Shown piece after piece: positions 35,662 through 43,701 of a stretch of DNA of 64,000 bases. Position 1 is the stretch's first letter. Each line of letters begins with the position of its first letter. This DNA comes from Nonlabens sp. Its GTDB lineage: Bacteria; Bacteroidota; Bacteroidia; Flavobacteriales; Flavobacteriaceae. Where the stretch lies: NCBI GenBank assembly GCA_020630715.1, contig JAHDIQ010000001.1, forward strand, positions 306,513 to 370,512, written 5' to 3'. Made by a program: the position numbers and the translations under genes. Below the pieces are notes generated by a model. The model was given only the letters and a program-made list of their open reading frames with translations. It was not told the origin of the DNA and made no database searches.

Positions 35662-36780
35662 TTATTTTAAGATTCTGGCTAGGATGTGAAGCATTCCTTC
35701 TATTTGAGTTTCAGTATTATAACTGTGCAAACATAGTCGTAATCGTTCTTGCCCGTGCGGTACAGTAGGAGAAAGAATTGCTCTTACATCGTATCCATTT
35801 TTCTGCAAGGCTTTTGCTGCTGCTTTTGCTACCTCATTGCCTGTGATAAGGCATATTTGTATGGCTGTTTCGCTTTCGCGAAAGCGTAATCGCAATCCAT
35901 TCTGAATCACTAAACGATTAAACCGCTGGATCAACTGCTGTAGTTTTGGCACATTTTCATGACCTGACTCTAGTAGTTCATAACCAGCCTGAATGCAACC
36001 CAAAGCGTGCGGTGGGATCGCCGTGGTATAAATAAAACTGCGCGCAAAATTGATCAAATATTGTTGTAAGTCAAAACTGCCCAAAACGGCAGCACCATGA
36101 CTACCCAGCGCTTTACCAAAGGTCACTACTCTTGCAAAAACCGAATCCTGCAATCCTAAATCCTGAGCCAGTCCAGCACCGTGCTTACCTAGGACACCTA
36201 GCGAATGCGCCTCATCCAGAATGAGCCGTGCATGATCATGTTTTTCAACTAGTTTCACAATGGTTTTTAAGGGTGCCATGTCACCATCCATGGAAAAAAC
36301 AGATTCTGTAATCACATAGACGTTTTGATCTTCACCTTTACCAAATTTATCTAGTAAGATCGCTAGATGATCCATATCATTATGGCGGTATTTAAGCGAT
36401 CGCGCCATACTTAACTGGATGCCATCACGTATGCTAGCATGAACTAACTCGTCATAAAGAATTAAGTCACCACGCAATGCAACACTACTTATTAAACCTA
36501 TGTTAGCATCATATCCAGAGTTAAACAACAAGGCGTTTTCAACCTGATGGAAATGGGCAATTTGCTGTTCTATCTGATCGTGCAAGGCACTATGACCTGA
36601 TAGTAGTCTAGAACCTGTCGCGCCACTAGCATAATCGCCATGAGGTTGAATGATTTTGGCAAATCCTAGATAATCATTTGATGAAAAATCGATGAGTTCC
36701 TGATCAGGTACCACGAGTTCGCGCATGCTTTTGCCTAGATGGCGCATTCCTAGTTTACGTAGTAATTTATCAGGTAACAT
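35662..36780 (-). CDS. bioF: 8-amino-7-oxononanoate synthase
   Basis: A 372-residue PLP enzyme condensing pimeloyl-ACP or -CoA with alanine. It shows IDFSSNDYLGFA, ATGSRLLSGHSALHDQIE, LILDEAHSLGVLGKHGAG and the PLP lysine in VTFGKALGSHGA (about residue 227). The palindrome at 35872-35885 codes for FRESET. It is the first gene of the biotin cluster on this strand and lies next to the 596-bp non-coding stretch. Confidence 0.95.
   Translation of the reverse strand: MLPDKLLRKLGMRHLGKSMRELVVPDQELIDFSSNDYLGFAKIIQPHGDYASGATGSRLLSGHSALHDQIEQQIAHFHQVENALLFNSGYDANIGLISSVALRGDLILYDELVHASIRDGIQLSMARSLKYRHNDMDHLAILLDKFGKGEDQNVYVITESVFSMDGDMAPLKTIVKLVEKHDHARLILDEAHSLGVLGKHGAGLAQDLGLQDSVFARVVTFGKALGSHGAAVLGSFDLQQYLINFARSFIYTTAIPPHALGCIQAGYELLESGHENVPKLQQLIQRFNRLVIQNGLRLRFRESETAIQICLITGNEVAKAAAKALQKNGYDVRAILSPTVPHGQERLRLCLHSYNTETQIEGMLHILARILK
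35872..35885. repeat. Dispersed palindrome GCTTTCGCGAAAGC (copy 11)
   Basis: Perfect copy in bioF, read as FRES, with flanks GTTTC and GTAAT. Confidence 0.95.
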
Positions 36781-37303
36781 GTGGTAAAAATAAGTATAAG
36801 TTTGTGAGTTTCGACTCCTAGTTCCCGTTCCCCAACCCTAAAGGGCGCAGAAACTTAACGGGATTTATCAAAGAGTCGAAAATTGATTTTGATTTTTACA
36901 CTACTTTCATTCAGGTTCCTATTGCAGAAACCTCATTCTTTAGGGCTGTGGAAAAGGTTTCGGTTATTAGTTATCAGTGTACAGTTAACAGTTAATGGTT
37001 AGTAACGACCATAGATTTGAGTTGAACTTCATGAAAAAAATCTCAACAATTCTGTTCCTAACGTTTTTATTTAAAAATACTAAACCGTATTTCCAGAGCC
37101 TCAATGCTCGCCGTGTGGAAATGCAGAAATTGATTATAGTTTTGATCCTTAAATTCCAGTTCGAGCGATAGTTGAGAACGGTCTGTGTTGTTCTTGAGTC
37201 ATTGCGCCGTATGGCGGAATCGCTTAATCGTAAAGTTGATACTGATTAAGATGCGTTTTTAAACAACTGTTAATCAGTATAAAAGTATTTTTAATTATCA
37301 TTT

Positions 37304-37333
37304 AACAATAACTAATTATTGTTTTTCAATAAT
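37304..37333 (+). promoter_or_regulatory. Operator-like repeat array over the DUF2975-Xre promoter
   Basis: AACAATAA-CTAA-TTATTGTT is a perfect 8-bp-arm palindrome (37304-37323), and a third half-site CAATAAT follows at 37327-37333. The half-sites cover the -33 TTG and part of the spacer, a good place for repression by the Xre protein encoded at the end of the operon (inference). Confidence 0.6.
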
Positions 37334-37348
37334 TTTAATTTAGTTTTG
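37319..37348 (+). promoter_or_regulatory. Promoter TTG-N19-TAGTTTTG of the DUF2975 operon
   Basis: TTG (37319-37321), 19 bases, TAGTTTTG (37341-37348): a full match to the Bacteroidetes consensus, 28 bases before the first ATG. Confidence 0.8.
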
Positions 37349-37376
37349 TTGTTGTTAAACGATAATAATAGTTGAA

Positions 37377-37907
37377 ATGAAATGGATTAGTGTATTTAGA
37401 GCAATCATTGATTTTGTATATTTTTTCTCCTTGCTCGCTGCGGTTGCATCACCTTTAATATTATACACTGCGTTTTTTGAAAACGATGTAGCATTTGAAT
37501 TAGGTGGACAGACAATTATAAATAAGCACTGGTCATTCTACATTGTTGCAGTTTTAGGAATGTTAGGCTACTTGTGTTTTGTAAGAATGTTATATCTCAT
37601 GAAAAAGTCTGCATGGAAAATCAACAAAAAACAACTCTTCAATTTAGAAGTTGCCTCATGGATACATGAAGCAGGTCAATACTGTATCGCGGCAGCCTTA
37701 TTAACTAAAATCCCAGTAATTATCTACACTATTGCGATAAGAAGTGTTATTGCAAGAGATGTTATGGATACTTCATTTAAAATGAGTTTTGGATTTGGGT
37801 TTGATACTTTATTTGTCACTATCTCCTTTGGGTTCTTTTTAATGCTTACCGGTATTATTATAAAGAACGGTTTACAATTGAAACAAGAAAACGATTTAAC
37901 GATATAG
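37377..37907 (+). CDS. DUF2975 membrane protein, paralogue 1
   Basis: A 176-residue protein with four predicted membrane helices (about 9-31, 52-72, 100-120 and 140-162) and the C-terminal tail KQENDLTI. The DUF2975 family is typically encoded next to small YozG-like Xre regulators, as here; its function is unknown. It is first of three tandem paralogues. The last 23 bases are identical to the end of the second paralogue, which points to recent duplication or strong selection on the tail. Confidence 0.82.
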   Translation: MKWISVFRAIIDFVYFFSLLAAVASPLILYTAFFENDVAFELGGQTIINKHWSFYIVAVLGMLGYLCFVRMLYLMKKSAWKINKKQLFNLEVASWIHEAGQYCIAAALLTKIPVIIYTIAIRSVIARDVMDTSFKMSFGFGFDTLFVTISFGFFLMLTGIIIKNGLQLKQENDLTI

Positions 37908-37909
37908 GA

Positions 37910-38389
37910 ATGGAAACTATAAAATGGCTTAAAAAATTACTGAATCTAATTTTTATCCTTGGAATTGCAGCATTATTAATTATGCCACTAGTAATAGCAT
38001 CTAGTAGTGATATTAAAATTGATGGAGAATACATTAAAGAATGGACTTTCTATAGTATTAGTAAAGTTATCATTTCTTCTATCATATACATTCTGTGTTT
38101 AATAGGTATATCTAAATTAAGAGAAGCAATCACAGATTTTTATTTACATCAAATGTTTAGTGATTTGATTAGTAAATGTTTTAAGCAGATAGGATACCTT
38201 ATTATTATAGGAACTTCAATTCACATTTTATTAAATTGGATTATTGAAAGTGTTCAAAATGAAGGAATAGAATTTCATTTAAATTTAGGCTATTTAATAC
38301 ATCTTGCTATCGCTTTATTCTTTTTTACGCTATCTATAATGATAGATAAAGCAAAAGGTATTCAAAAAGAAAACGATTTAACGATATAG
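37910..38389 (+). CDS. DUF2975 membrane protein, paralogue 2
   Basis: A 159-residue four-helix membrane protein (helices about 10-30, 50-70, 92-112 and 120-143), two bases after paralogue 1, ending QKENDLTI. It differs clearly from its neighbours in the helices but keeps the tail. It contains many Ile and Leu and is AT-rich. The tail lies on the same side of the membrane as the N-terminus if four helices are correct, so it would face the cytoplasm and could contact the regulator (inference). Confidence 0.8.
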   Translation: METIKWLKKLLNLIFILGIAALLIMPLVIASSSDIKIDGEYIKEWTFYSISKVIISSIIYILCLIGISKLREAITDFYLHQMFSDLISKCFKQIGYLIIIGTSIHILLNWIIESVQNEGIEFHLNLGYLIHLAIALFFFTLSIMIDKAKGIQKENDLTI

Positions 38390-38391
38390 CT

Positions 38392-38814
38392 ATGAAAAAA
38401 TACTTTAATCCTAGCATGTTCTGGTTAAGTTATGCATTTATCATATACTTTGTTTATCACTTGTATTCACATGTATCTCAAATAATTTTTAGCAGTGATT
38501 ATTCTTTTATCTGGACAGATCTAATGATGATGATAAAGCCGGTTATTGCAATTATCATACTAGTGCAGTTAATAATTCTTTTAAAAGCAATTAATATAAA
38601 GGGATTCTTTCAATCAAAAGTTAGTTCTTGTTTAGAACGTATTTCGATTTTTTTACTAGCATACGGCTTGTTTTGTTTCCTACAAATTCAATTCTCAAAT
38701 GCACCAAGTTTTGAATTTGCCATGGTTATATTCTTATCTACATTAAGTTACTCTTTTAGTCAAGGATTCAAAAAAGCATCAATTCTCAAACAAGAAAACG
38801 ATTTAACAATTTAA
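38392..38814 (+). CDS. DUF2975 membrane protein, paralogue 3
   Basis: A 140-residue member, the shortest of the three, with four predicted helices and the tail KQENDLTI. It starts two bases after paralogue 2 and ends two bases before the Xre gene, so all four genes are tightly coupled. The first helix is atypical (FWLSYAFIIYFVYHLYSHV). I found no catalytic motif in any of the three proteins. Confidence 0.78.
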   Translation: MKKYFNPSMFWLSYAFIIYFVYHLYSHVSQIIFSSDYSFIWTDLMMMIKPVIAIIILVQLIILLKAINIKGFFQSKVSSCLERISIFLLAYGLFCFLQIQFSNAPSFEFAMVIFLSTLSYSFSQGFKKASILKQENDLTI

Positions 38815-38816
38815 TC

Positions 38817-39023
38817 ATGCCCATAAAAATCAATCTAGATATTGTACTAGCTCAACGTGGCATGAAGAGCAATGAACTTGCAGAAAAAATAGGAATCACT
38901 ACTGCTAATCTTTCTATACTGAAAACGGGTAAGGCAAAAGCCGTACGCTTTTCCACTCTAGAAGCTATTTGTGAAGTGCTGGATTGCCAGCCTGGTGATA
39001 TCATTGTTCATGAAAAATCTTAA
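38817..39023 (+). CDS. YozG-like Xre-family regulator
   Basis: A 68-residue one-domain repressor. Its helix-turn-helix (about residues 16-58) reads SNELAEKIGITTANLSILKTGKAKAVRFSTLEAICEVLDC, typical of Cro/Xre proteins paired with DUF2975. It closes the four-gene operon and probably binds the palindrome on the operon promoter (inference). It has no dimerisation or sensor domain, so signal input may come from the membrane partners. Confidence 0.9.
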   Translation: MPIKINLDIVLAQRGMKSNELAEKIGITTANLSILKTGKAKAVRFSTLEAICEVLDCQPGDIIVHEKS

Positions 39024-39062
39024 AGATTATTACTATATTAGCATTTCATTAATAATTCACAG

Positions 39063-39488
39063 ATGAAAAAAGCAATTTTTTTAGTAGCACTATGTTTAGG
39101 AACGCTAACAAGTGCTCAACAACTAACTAAAGAAATGACGGTAGCATTAAAAAACGATGATACGCAGACACTTTCTACATTAATCAGCGATGCAAATAAA
39201 GATGCTTGTCTACAGGTAGGAAGAACTGAATCTTCTATAACAGGACTTGCTGTGGATATGCGCAGTTCTGATGTATTACAAATGCTAATCGCAAAAGGTG
39301 TGGATTTAAACAATACTTGTGGTGGTGCAACACCTTTAATGAGAGCAGTGAATTCAGGGCAGCCTGATCTAGTAGAAATACTTATGGATGCTGGTGCTGA
39401 TCCATCTGTAAACATTGACGGTAAAAAAGCAATGGATCTAGTTAATGGAAACAACGCTACAGCAATTAAAAAATTACTTTCTAAGTAA
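39063..39488 (+). CDS. Secreted ankyrin-repeat protein
   Basis: A 141-residue protein with a signal peptide (MKKAIFLVALCLGTLTSAQQ). About three ankyrin repeats follow, with the clearest being GGATPLMRAVNSGQPDLVEILMDAGADPSVNIDGKKAMDL (about residues 87-126). Two cysteines (about 49 and 86) could form a disulfide in the periplasm. It lies 39 bases after the Xre gene, has its own terminator, and may be a separate unit. The binding partner is unknown. Confidence 0.82.
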   Translation: MKKAIFLVALCLGTLTSAQQLTKEMTVALKNDDTQTLSTLISDANKDACLQVGRTESSITGLAVDMRSSDVLQMLIAKGVDLNNTCGGATPLMRAVNSGQPDLVEILMDAGADPSVNIDGKKAMDLVNGNNATAIKKLLSK

Positions 39489-39513
39489 ATAATAGAAAAA
39501 AGTTTATACTATT

Positions 39514-39542
39514 AAAAAAGCCTCGCAATGCGAGGCTTTTTT
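39514..39542. terminator. Bidirectional terminator between ankyrin and STAND genes
   Basis: GCCTCGC/GCGAGGC stem with an AAT loop between six A and six T, serving both convergent genes. It is part of the 32-bp direct repeat. Confidence 0.9.
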
Positions 39543-39546
39543 GATA
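39515..39546. repeat. 32-bp direct repeat, left copy
   Basis: Identical to 43653-43684. It consists of the terminator plus GATA. The copies bracket 4106 bp holding the STAND gene and the small membrane protein. Confidence 0.85.
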
Positions 39547-39549
39547 ATG

Positions 39550-42500
39550 CTAACCTGATTTTTTTAGAAGAACTCTTCTTTTTAATGAATTCATATAATA
39601 CCTATTGAATTTACCAAAATCTTCATCAACTAAATGTCTACTAGCGTTTTGATAGATTTCTGATACATCTCTTTTTAAAAGATAATGAAATTCTATTTGA
39701 TGTATATAGTAAAAAGGATTAAAAATTAATGCATCCAAATTATTCTTCTCAAAATTTAAATAACCTTGTAAATCACTTTTGATTAAATGGCATTTTAATA
39801 CCTTGTTTGAATACAATGAAATTTCATTAGGTTCTAAATTAAGTTCTAAAACCTCAATATATTTATTGAAAGCGAAATCTATATTAGAAGTATCAAGTCT
39901 AAAAATTAAATCTGCTTTAATTATCTCTTCATGATCACTAGGGTTATTGATTAGATTTAATTTATCTAATAGCCAAAATTGATGTTCATGAGAAAATTTT
40001 TCATGACCATATTTCATTCGTGATAAATACGTGATTGTTTTATGATAATCCTCCATATTTACTTCAAATGGTAATTCATCTGGAGATTCCACCTTATAAT
40101 AAAGGTGTAGTAATGAATATATCTTTTTTTTCTTTCTTGAATTAAGATTTAATGTAATTAATTCATCATTTAAAGTCTTATAACTCATAAAATGTGCCGA
40201 TGCATAATATTTAATATTATATAAAAAACCAGTTTTGTCACATTCAGTAAGAACCTTATAAACTCTTTTATAATGACCATAATTTAACAATAGAGTCGCA
40301 TAGTTCAATAAACAATCCAATTGATTATTCCTTTTACGTTTAGAAGGTTCTATAGAAAGCATGCGTTCTAAATTTTCAAAAATATCCGTTAAATTGATAT
40401 TTTGGTATATTGAATAATTGCTGTTAATATGATAAACTATCTTGGAAATAAATCGATATCTAAATACTGGAGACTGCATATATTTAGAATATACAAGAGC
40501 TTGTTTGAAATATTCTATGTTGTTTATTTCTTGTTTATCAGCTGATAATAAAAAACTAATTAAACTAATTACTAGTGCTAAATCATCCTTTTTTGTTTCA
40601 GGTTTTAATCCACAATTTTCAAGTAAGTCTATTGCTTCAATTAAAAGATTGAAATCTGGTTGATCGTGATGATCAAAATAATAGGTGTAAGATTTGATGA
40701 GGACAGCAAATAGGTGTCTATTTTTAAATCTATTTAAATATTTTCTGTCTCTTAAAATTTTAATTGACTCTAAATAATAATCTGGGTTGTCGTGATAGTC
40801 TCCTAACTCATTATAACATTGCGCTAAAACAGTAACATATGCTGGATTTCTATTTTTAGCATATGATTTAAGGTGTTTAATGGCTTCATTTTGCAAATTA
40901 TCTTCCCATGTGTTAAACAACGTTCTACATAATTGTATTCTGATATGGTTATTTTTCTTAAAGTCATTTTCTAAAGCATCTTTTAATGTTTTTATATTCT
41001 TATTATTTAACTCATCATAATCTTGGATATCTAAATTAGCTAAAGCTTCTAGTGCCTTGGAATAATTAGAAATTGTATAATGGTTATAGTCATCATTTTC
41101 TAAGTGACCTTCTATTAAACTAATAGTTTCTGTAAGGTTTTCAAACTTAGGATGTGAAGGATAGACAATGGCAATCTGTGCCATCTCATGAAGAAAATAT
41201 AAACTACCTTGATGGTCGACTTTATAATATTTCTTACATTTAATGAAAGCTGATTGATAATTCTTTAATCTTTTTAAAGCACGAACCTCTTGTAATTTAT
41301 ATATTGGATTTTCTGGGTAAAGCTTAATTCCCGCAATACTTTTGCTTAAAATTAGTTCATCCTCATCATTTAGGAATTCCCTGATGGCAAATTTGTTGGG
41401 TACTATTTTTTCTAATTCTCCACGAACCTTATATAGATACTCCTCATGAAGACCGTCTGTGTCAATGTTTCTAATTTTATCTGAATAATCTAAAACCTCA
41501 TAAACTTGTTCGAAATTATTATCAGTATTGAATGGTTTAAGCAAATAATTGATTGCGGTCCTGTAAACATTAATTCTAACTTTAACGCTTATGAAATTTT
41601 CTGATGAAGCCGCCGCTCTAATCAAAGCATGACATTTATAGCTGTTTTCATTTTCTGAGGAAAGTTGAATTAGGTTGCGAAAATTTACCAGTTTAGAGAA
41701 GGTTATATTAAACTTTTTATATGCAAGTTGAGACACTTTACTAATTAACTTGAGATCTACAGGTTCATTTAGTAAAGAGAATTTAGACAGTAATTCTAAT
41801 TCGGCCTTTTTTTCATAGGCTAATTCATCTTGCTGATGTTTAAAAATGTCTTGTAAAACTCTCTTGGTAAAACTTAATCCTTTGATCCCAATTTCTTCTT
41901 TTGAATTGATTAACAACTCATAATATTCAGAAAAACCAGAAGGCACCACATACTGCGCCCTCAATTCAAATAGCTGTTTAGCAGCAAACATCCATCCACC
42001 AATTTTATCATGGATCTCTTTACAAAAGCCCTCATCATATTTAATATGATATCTATTGTTACAATAGTTTTTAATAGCCTCTTTAAATGAATCATAGTCA
42101 ATCCCTTTTAATTCTATTGTATGATCTAAGGTGGGGAAATCAAATCCTTTTAAAGGACCCCTTGTAACTATAATTGATTTAATTGATGTAACACCGTTTA
42201 TCAAAGCTCGTGTAAGAGCTTTAACATCTTCGTCATATATGTTTAATTCATAATAATCATCTATAATCAAGATAATTTCTTGCCCGTCTAGAGACTCAAT
42301 AATACTTTGAACAGGATTTTCTACTCTTTGAAGGTTTCTTACATTTAGAATTTTTTCTTTTAAAAAATTAATTCCCTGATTAGGTTCTCCATTGACATAT
42401 AATACCTTGTCTTGTAACTTGTTTTTTTCAATCCAATAAAATAACAAATGACTTTTACCTATACCTCCATGTCCCATTAAATTAAAAAATCTAGTATTAT

Positions 42501-43173
42501 TTTCAGGATCAAGAATTCTATCCATTTTGGCTAGATCATTAGTTCGCCCATAGAGACGACCATATTTATTAGATACTTTAGTTTTATTTAATGGATAAAT
42601 TTTTGCACTGGTTTTTCTATCAGTGTTTTTTTTAATATGATTTAATAGCTCTTTATCTTTATTTAAATACAAGTAAAGCTTCAACACCTCTTTATACCAG
42701 GCTTCAAAACTAACTTTTTGAGACGCAAGCTGTTTACTGAAACCTAAAAGTTTTGCATTAATTTTATTTGAGGTAAGAATACTATTTAACTGTTCTTCAG
42801 GATCAATTAATTCATCAATAGTACTTTTAAATTCGTTTATTAAGGAATAGGGATATTCAAAATTTTCTGTTATATCATGCCCTGTGTCATATAGCATTAC
42901 CAAAATTTTTACCCAAACTTGAGGAGATAGATTTACATCTTTTTCGCCTTCTTTTGGATAATTAAAAACTTTGTTAATCCTATTCCTAGATGAAATACCC
43001 TTATATGTAATTTCCCTTTGAAATTCCGTAGAGAAATTATTCAATTGCCTTTTACAAGATAAATTCTCATCCAACAATTCCCATTTATCCATCAAAACAA
43101 AAGCACTGATCCATAAGTAGGTCGCACCATTAAGTGAGTCAGTAGCAATATTCTCTATTTTTCTTTGGTTCAT
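39550..43173 (-). CDS. STAND-type NTPase with C-terminal helical repeats, candidate defence protein
   Basis: A 1207-residue signalling NTPase. A novel helical N-terminal region (1-200) precedes RLYGRTNDL (206-214), the Walker A motif GHGGIGKSH (234-242), the Walker B motif LIIDDYYEL (302-310) and a sensor IIVTRG (about 335), as in NACHT/NB-ARC STAND proteins. Residues about 380-560 look like the winged-helix region, and the rest is TPR-like helical repeats for ligand sensing. No known effector (nuclease, TIR, protease) is recognised. It is visibly more AT-rich than the flanks. Avs and bNACHT defence proteins share this plan, so a phage-defence role is inferred, not shown. Confidence 0.85.
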   Translation of the reverse strand: MNQRKIENIATDSLNGATYLWISAFVLMDKWELLDENLSCKRQLNNFSTEFQREITYKGISSRNRINKVFNYPKEGEKDVNLSPQVWVKILVMLYDTGHDITENFEYPYSLINEFKSTIDELIDPEEQLNSILTSNKINAKLLGFSKQLASQKVSFEAWYKEVLKLYLYLNKDKELLNHIKKNTDRKTSAKIYPLNKTKVSNKYGRLYGRTNDLAKMDRILDPENNTRFFNLMGHGGIGKSHLLFYWIEKNKLQDKVLYVNGEPNQGINFLKEKILNVRNLQRVENPVQSIIESLDGQEIILIIDDYYELNIYDEDVKALTRALINGVTSIKSIIVTRGPLKGFDFPTLDHTIELKGIDYDSFKEAIKNYCNNRYHIKYDEGFCKEIHDKIGGWMFAAKQLFELRAQYVVPSGFSEYYELLINSKEEIGIKGLSFTKRVLQDIFKHQQDELAYEKKAELELLSKFSLLNEPVDLKLISKVSQLAYKKFNITFSKLVNFRNLIQLSSENENSYKCHALIRAAASSENFISVKVRINVYRTAINYLLKPFNTDNNFEQVYEVLDYSDKIRNIDTDGLHEEYLYKVRGELEKIVPNKFAIREFLNDEDELILSKSIAGIKLYPENPIYKLQEVRALKRLKNYQSAFIKCKKYYKVDHQGSLYFLHEMAQIAIVYPSHPKFENLTETISLIEGHLENDDYNHYTISNYSKALEALANLDIQDYDELNNKNIKTLKDALENDFKKNNHIRIQLCRTLFNTWEDNLQNEAIKHLKSYAKNRNPAYVTVLAQCYNELGDYHDNPDYYLESIKILRDRKYLNRFKNRHLFAVLIKSYTYYFDHHDQPDFNLLIEAIDLLENCGLKPETKKDDLALVISLISFLLSADKQEINNIEYFKQALVYSKYMQSPVFRYRFISKIVYHINSNYSIYQNINLTDIFENLERMLSIEPSKRKRNNQLDCLLNYATLLLNYGHYKRVYKVLTECDKTGFLYNIKYYASAHFMSYKTLNDELITLNLNSRKKKKIYSLLHLYYKVESPDELPFEVNMEDYHKTITYLSRMKYGHEKFSHEHQFWLLDKLNLINNPSDHEEIIKADLIFRLDTSNIDFAFNKYIEVLELNLEPNEISLYSNKVLKCHLIKSDLQGYLNFEKNNLDALIFNPFYYIHQIEFHYLLKRDVSEIYQNASRHLVDEDFGKFNRYYMNSLKRRVLLKKSG

Positions 43174-43181
43174 ACAAAATG

Positions 43182-43217
43182 GTTCATGTGTATGTTCGTG
43201 TGTATGTTCGTGTGTAA
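43182..43217. repeat. 12-bp tandem repeat, three copies, upstream of the STAND gene
   Basis: GTTCATGTGTAT, GTTCGTGTGTAT and GTTCGTGTGTAA follow each other at 43182-43217, eight bases outside the STAND ATG. Copy-number change here would alter the leader or promoter spacing without touching the frame. Confidence 0.9.
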
Positions 43218-43270
43218 CACAGTGATTTATAGAGATTTAAATTTGAAATGTAATTCTTAAAACACTCGCT

Positions 43271-43648
43271 ATGAAATCAAAGTTACTCAAAATCACTGAC
43301 ATTTGTATTGGTATAAAGACTATTACCGATGTAATTTGTCACCTATCGCACATTCATTTTTTACCAGGACTATTAGCCTCTTTAGTTGTGTATTTTTTAG
43401 CTGGAACGTTAAAGCCTAAAACAAGTCATCTTACTCATTGTACTTTTTTCATAATACATATTGTACAAGCATTAATTTATGGGTTGAGTATTCCTTCTTT
43501 ACTGCTTCTATTTGGTGAATGTTACTTTTTAAGTAGACACCATGGTCATCTTTTTCCAAATTATAAGCAAATATTATTGAGAATTAAAAAGTATAGAAAA
43601 GTCTTTGAATGGCTATCAATTGTTCTAATAATTAACTGTATTTATTGA
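43271..43648 (+). CDS. Small membrane protein divergent from the STAND gene
   Basis: A 125-residue protein with about three to four hydrophobic helices (about 25-48, 56-84 and 112-125), many histidines in the loops (CHLSHIHF, SRHHGHLF) and a basic stretch near 100-112. I recognise no family. It is divergently arranged from the STAND gene with about 97 bases between and lies inside the same 32-bp repeats. It could be a membrane effector or partner, but that is inference. No clear ribosome-binding site is visible. Confidence 0.6.
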   Translation: MKSKLLKITDICIGIKTITDVICHLSHIHFLPGLLASLVVYFLAGTLKPKTSHLTHCTFFIIHIVQALIYGLSIPSLLLLFGECYFLSRHHGHLFPNYKQILLRIKKYRKVFEWLSIVLIINCIY

Positions 43649-43652
43649 AAGC

Positions 43653-43680
43653 AAAAAGCCTCGCAATGCGAGGCTTTTTT
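43653..43680. terminator. Bidirectional terminator between membrane protein and atpC
   Basis: Same GCCTCGC/GCGAGGC stem as at 39514, with an A-run and a T-run on either side. Confidence 0.9.
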
Positions 43681-43684
43681 GATA
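43653..43684. repeat. 32-bp direct repeat, right copy
   Basis: Identical to 39515-39546. It is the bidirectional terminator between the small membrane protein and atpC. Confidence 0.85.
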
Positions 43685-43701
43685 TCTGATAATTTGATGA
43701 A

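Larger units (their letters stand above)
36781..37376. other. 596-bp non-coding stretch with nested inverted repeats
   Basis: No convincing gene. At 36809-36881 three nested arms pair: TTTCGACTC with GAGTCGAAA, CCCGTT with AACGGG, and CCC with GGG around TAAA. GAAACCT (36927-36933) pairs with AGGTTTC (36955-36961). Further small stems are CGCC/GGCG at 37205-37216 and CTTAATC/GATTAAG at 37223-37250. The last 75 bases hold the promoter and operator of the next operon. It could be a decayed mobile element or an untranslated RNA. Confidence 0.5.

Noticed and set aside
39550-43173. Transposase or integrase in the STAND cassette
   Set aside because: No DDE or tyrosine-recombinase motif was found in any frame I read, so movement must depend on host recombination if it occurs.
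43182-43217. CRISPR-like array upstream of the STAND gene
   Set aside because: The 12-bp units are contiguous with no spacers.
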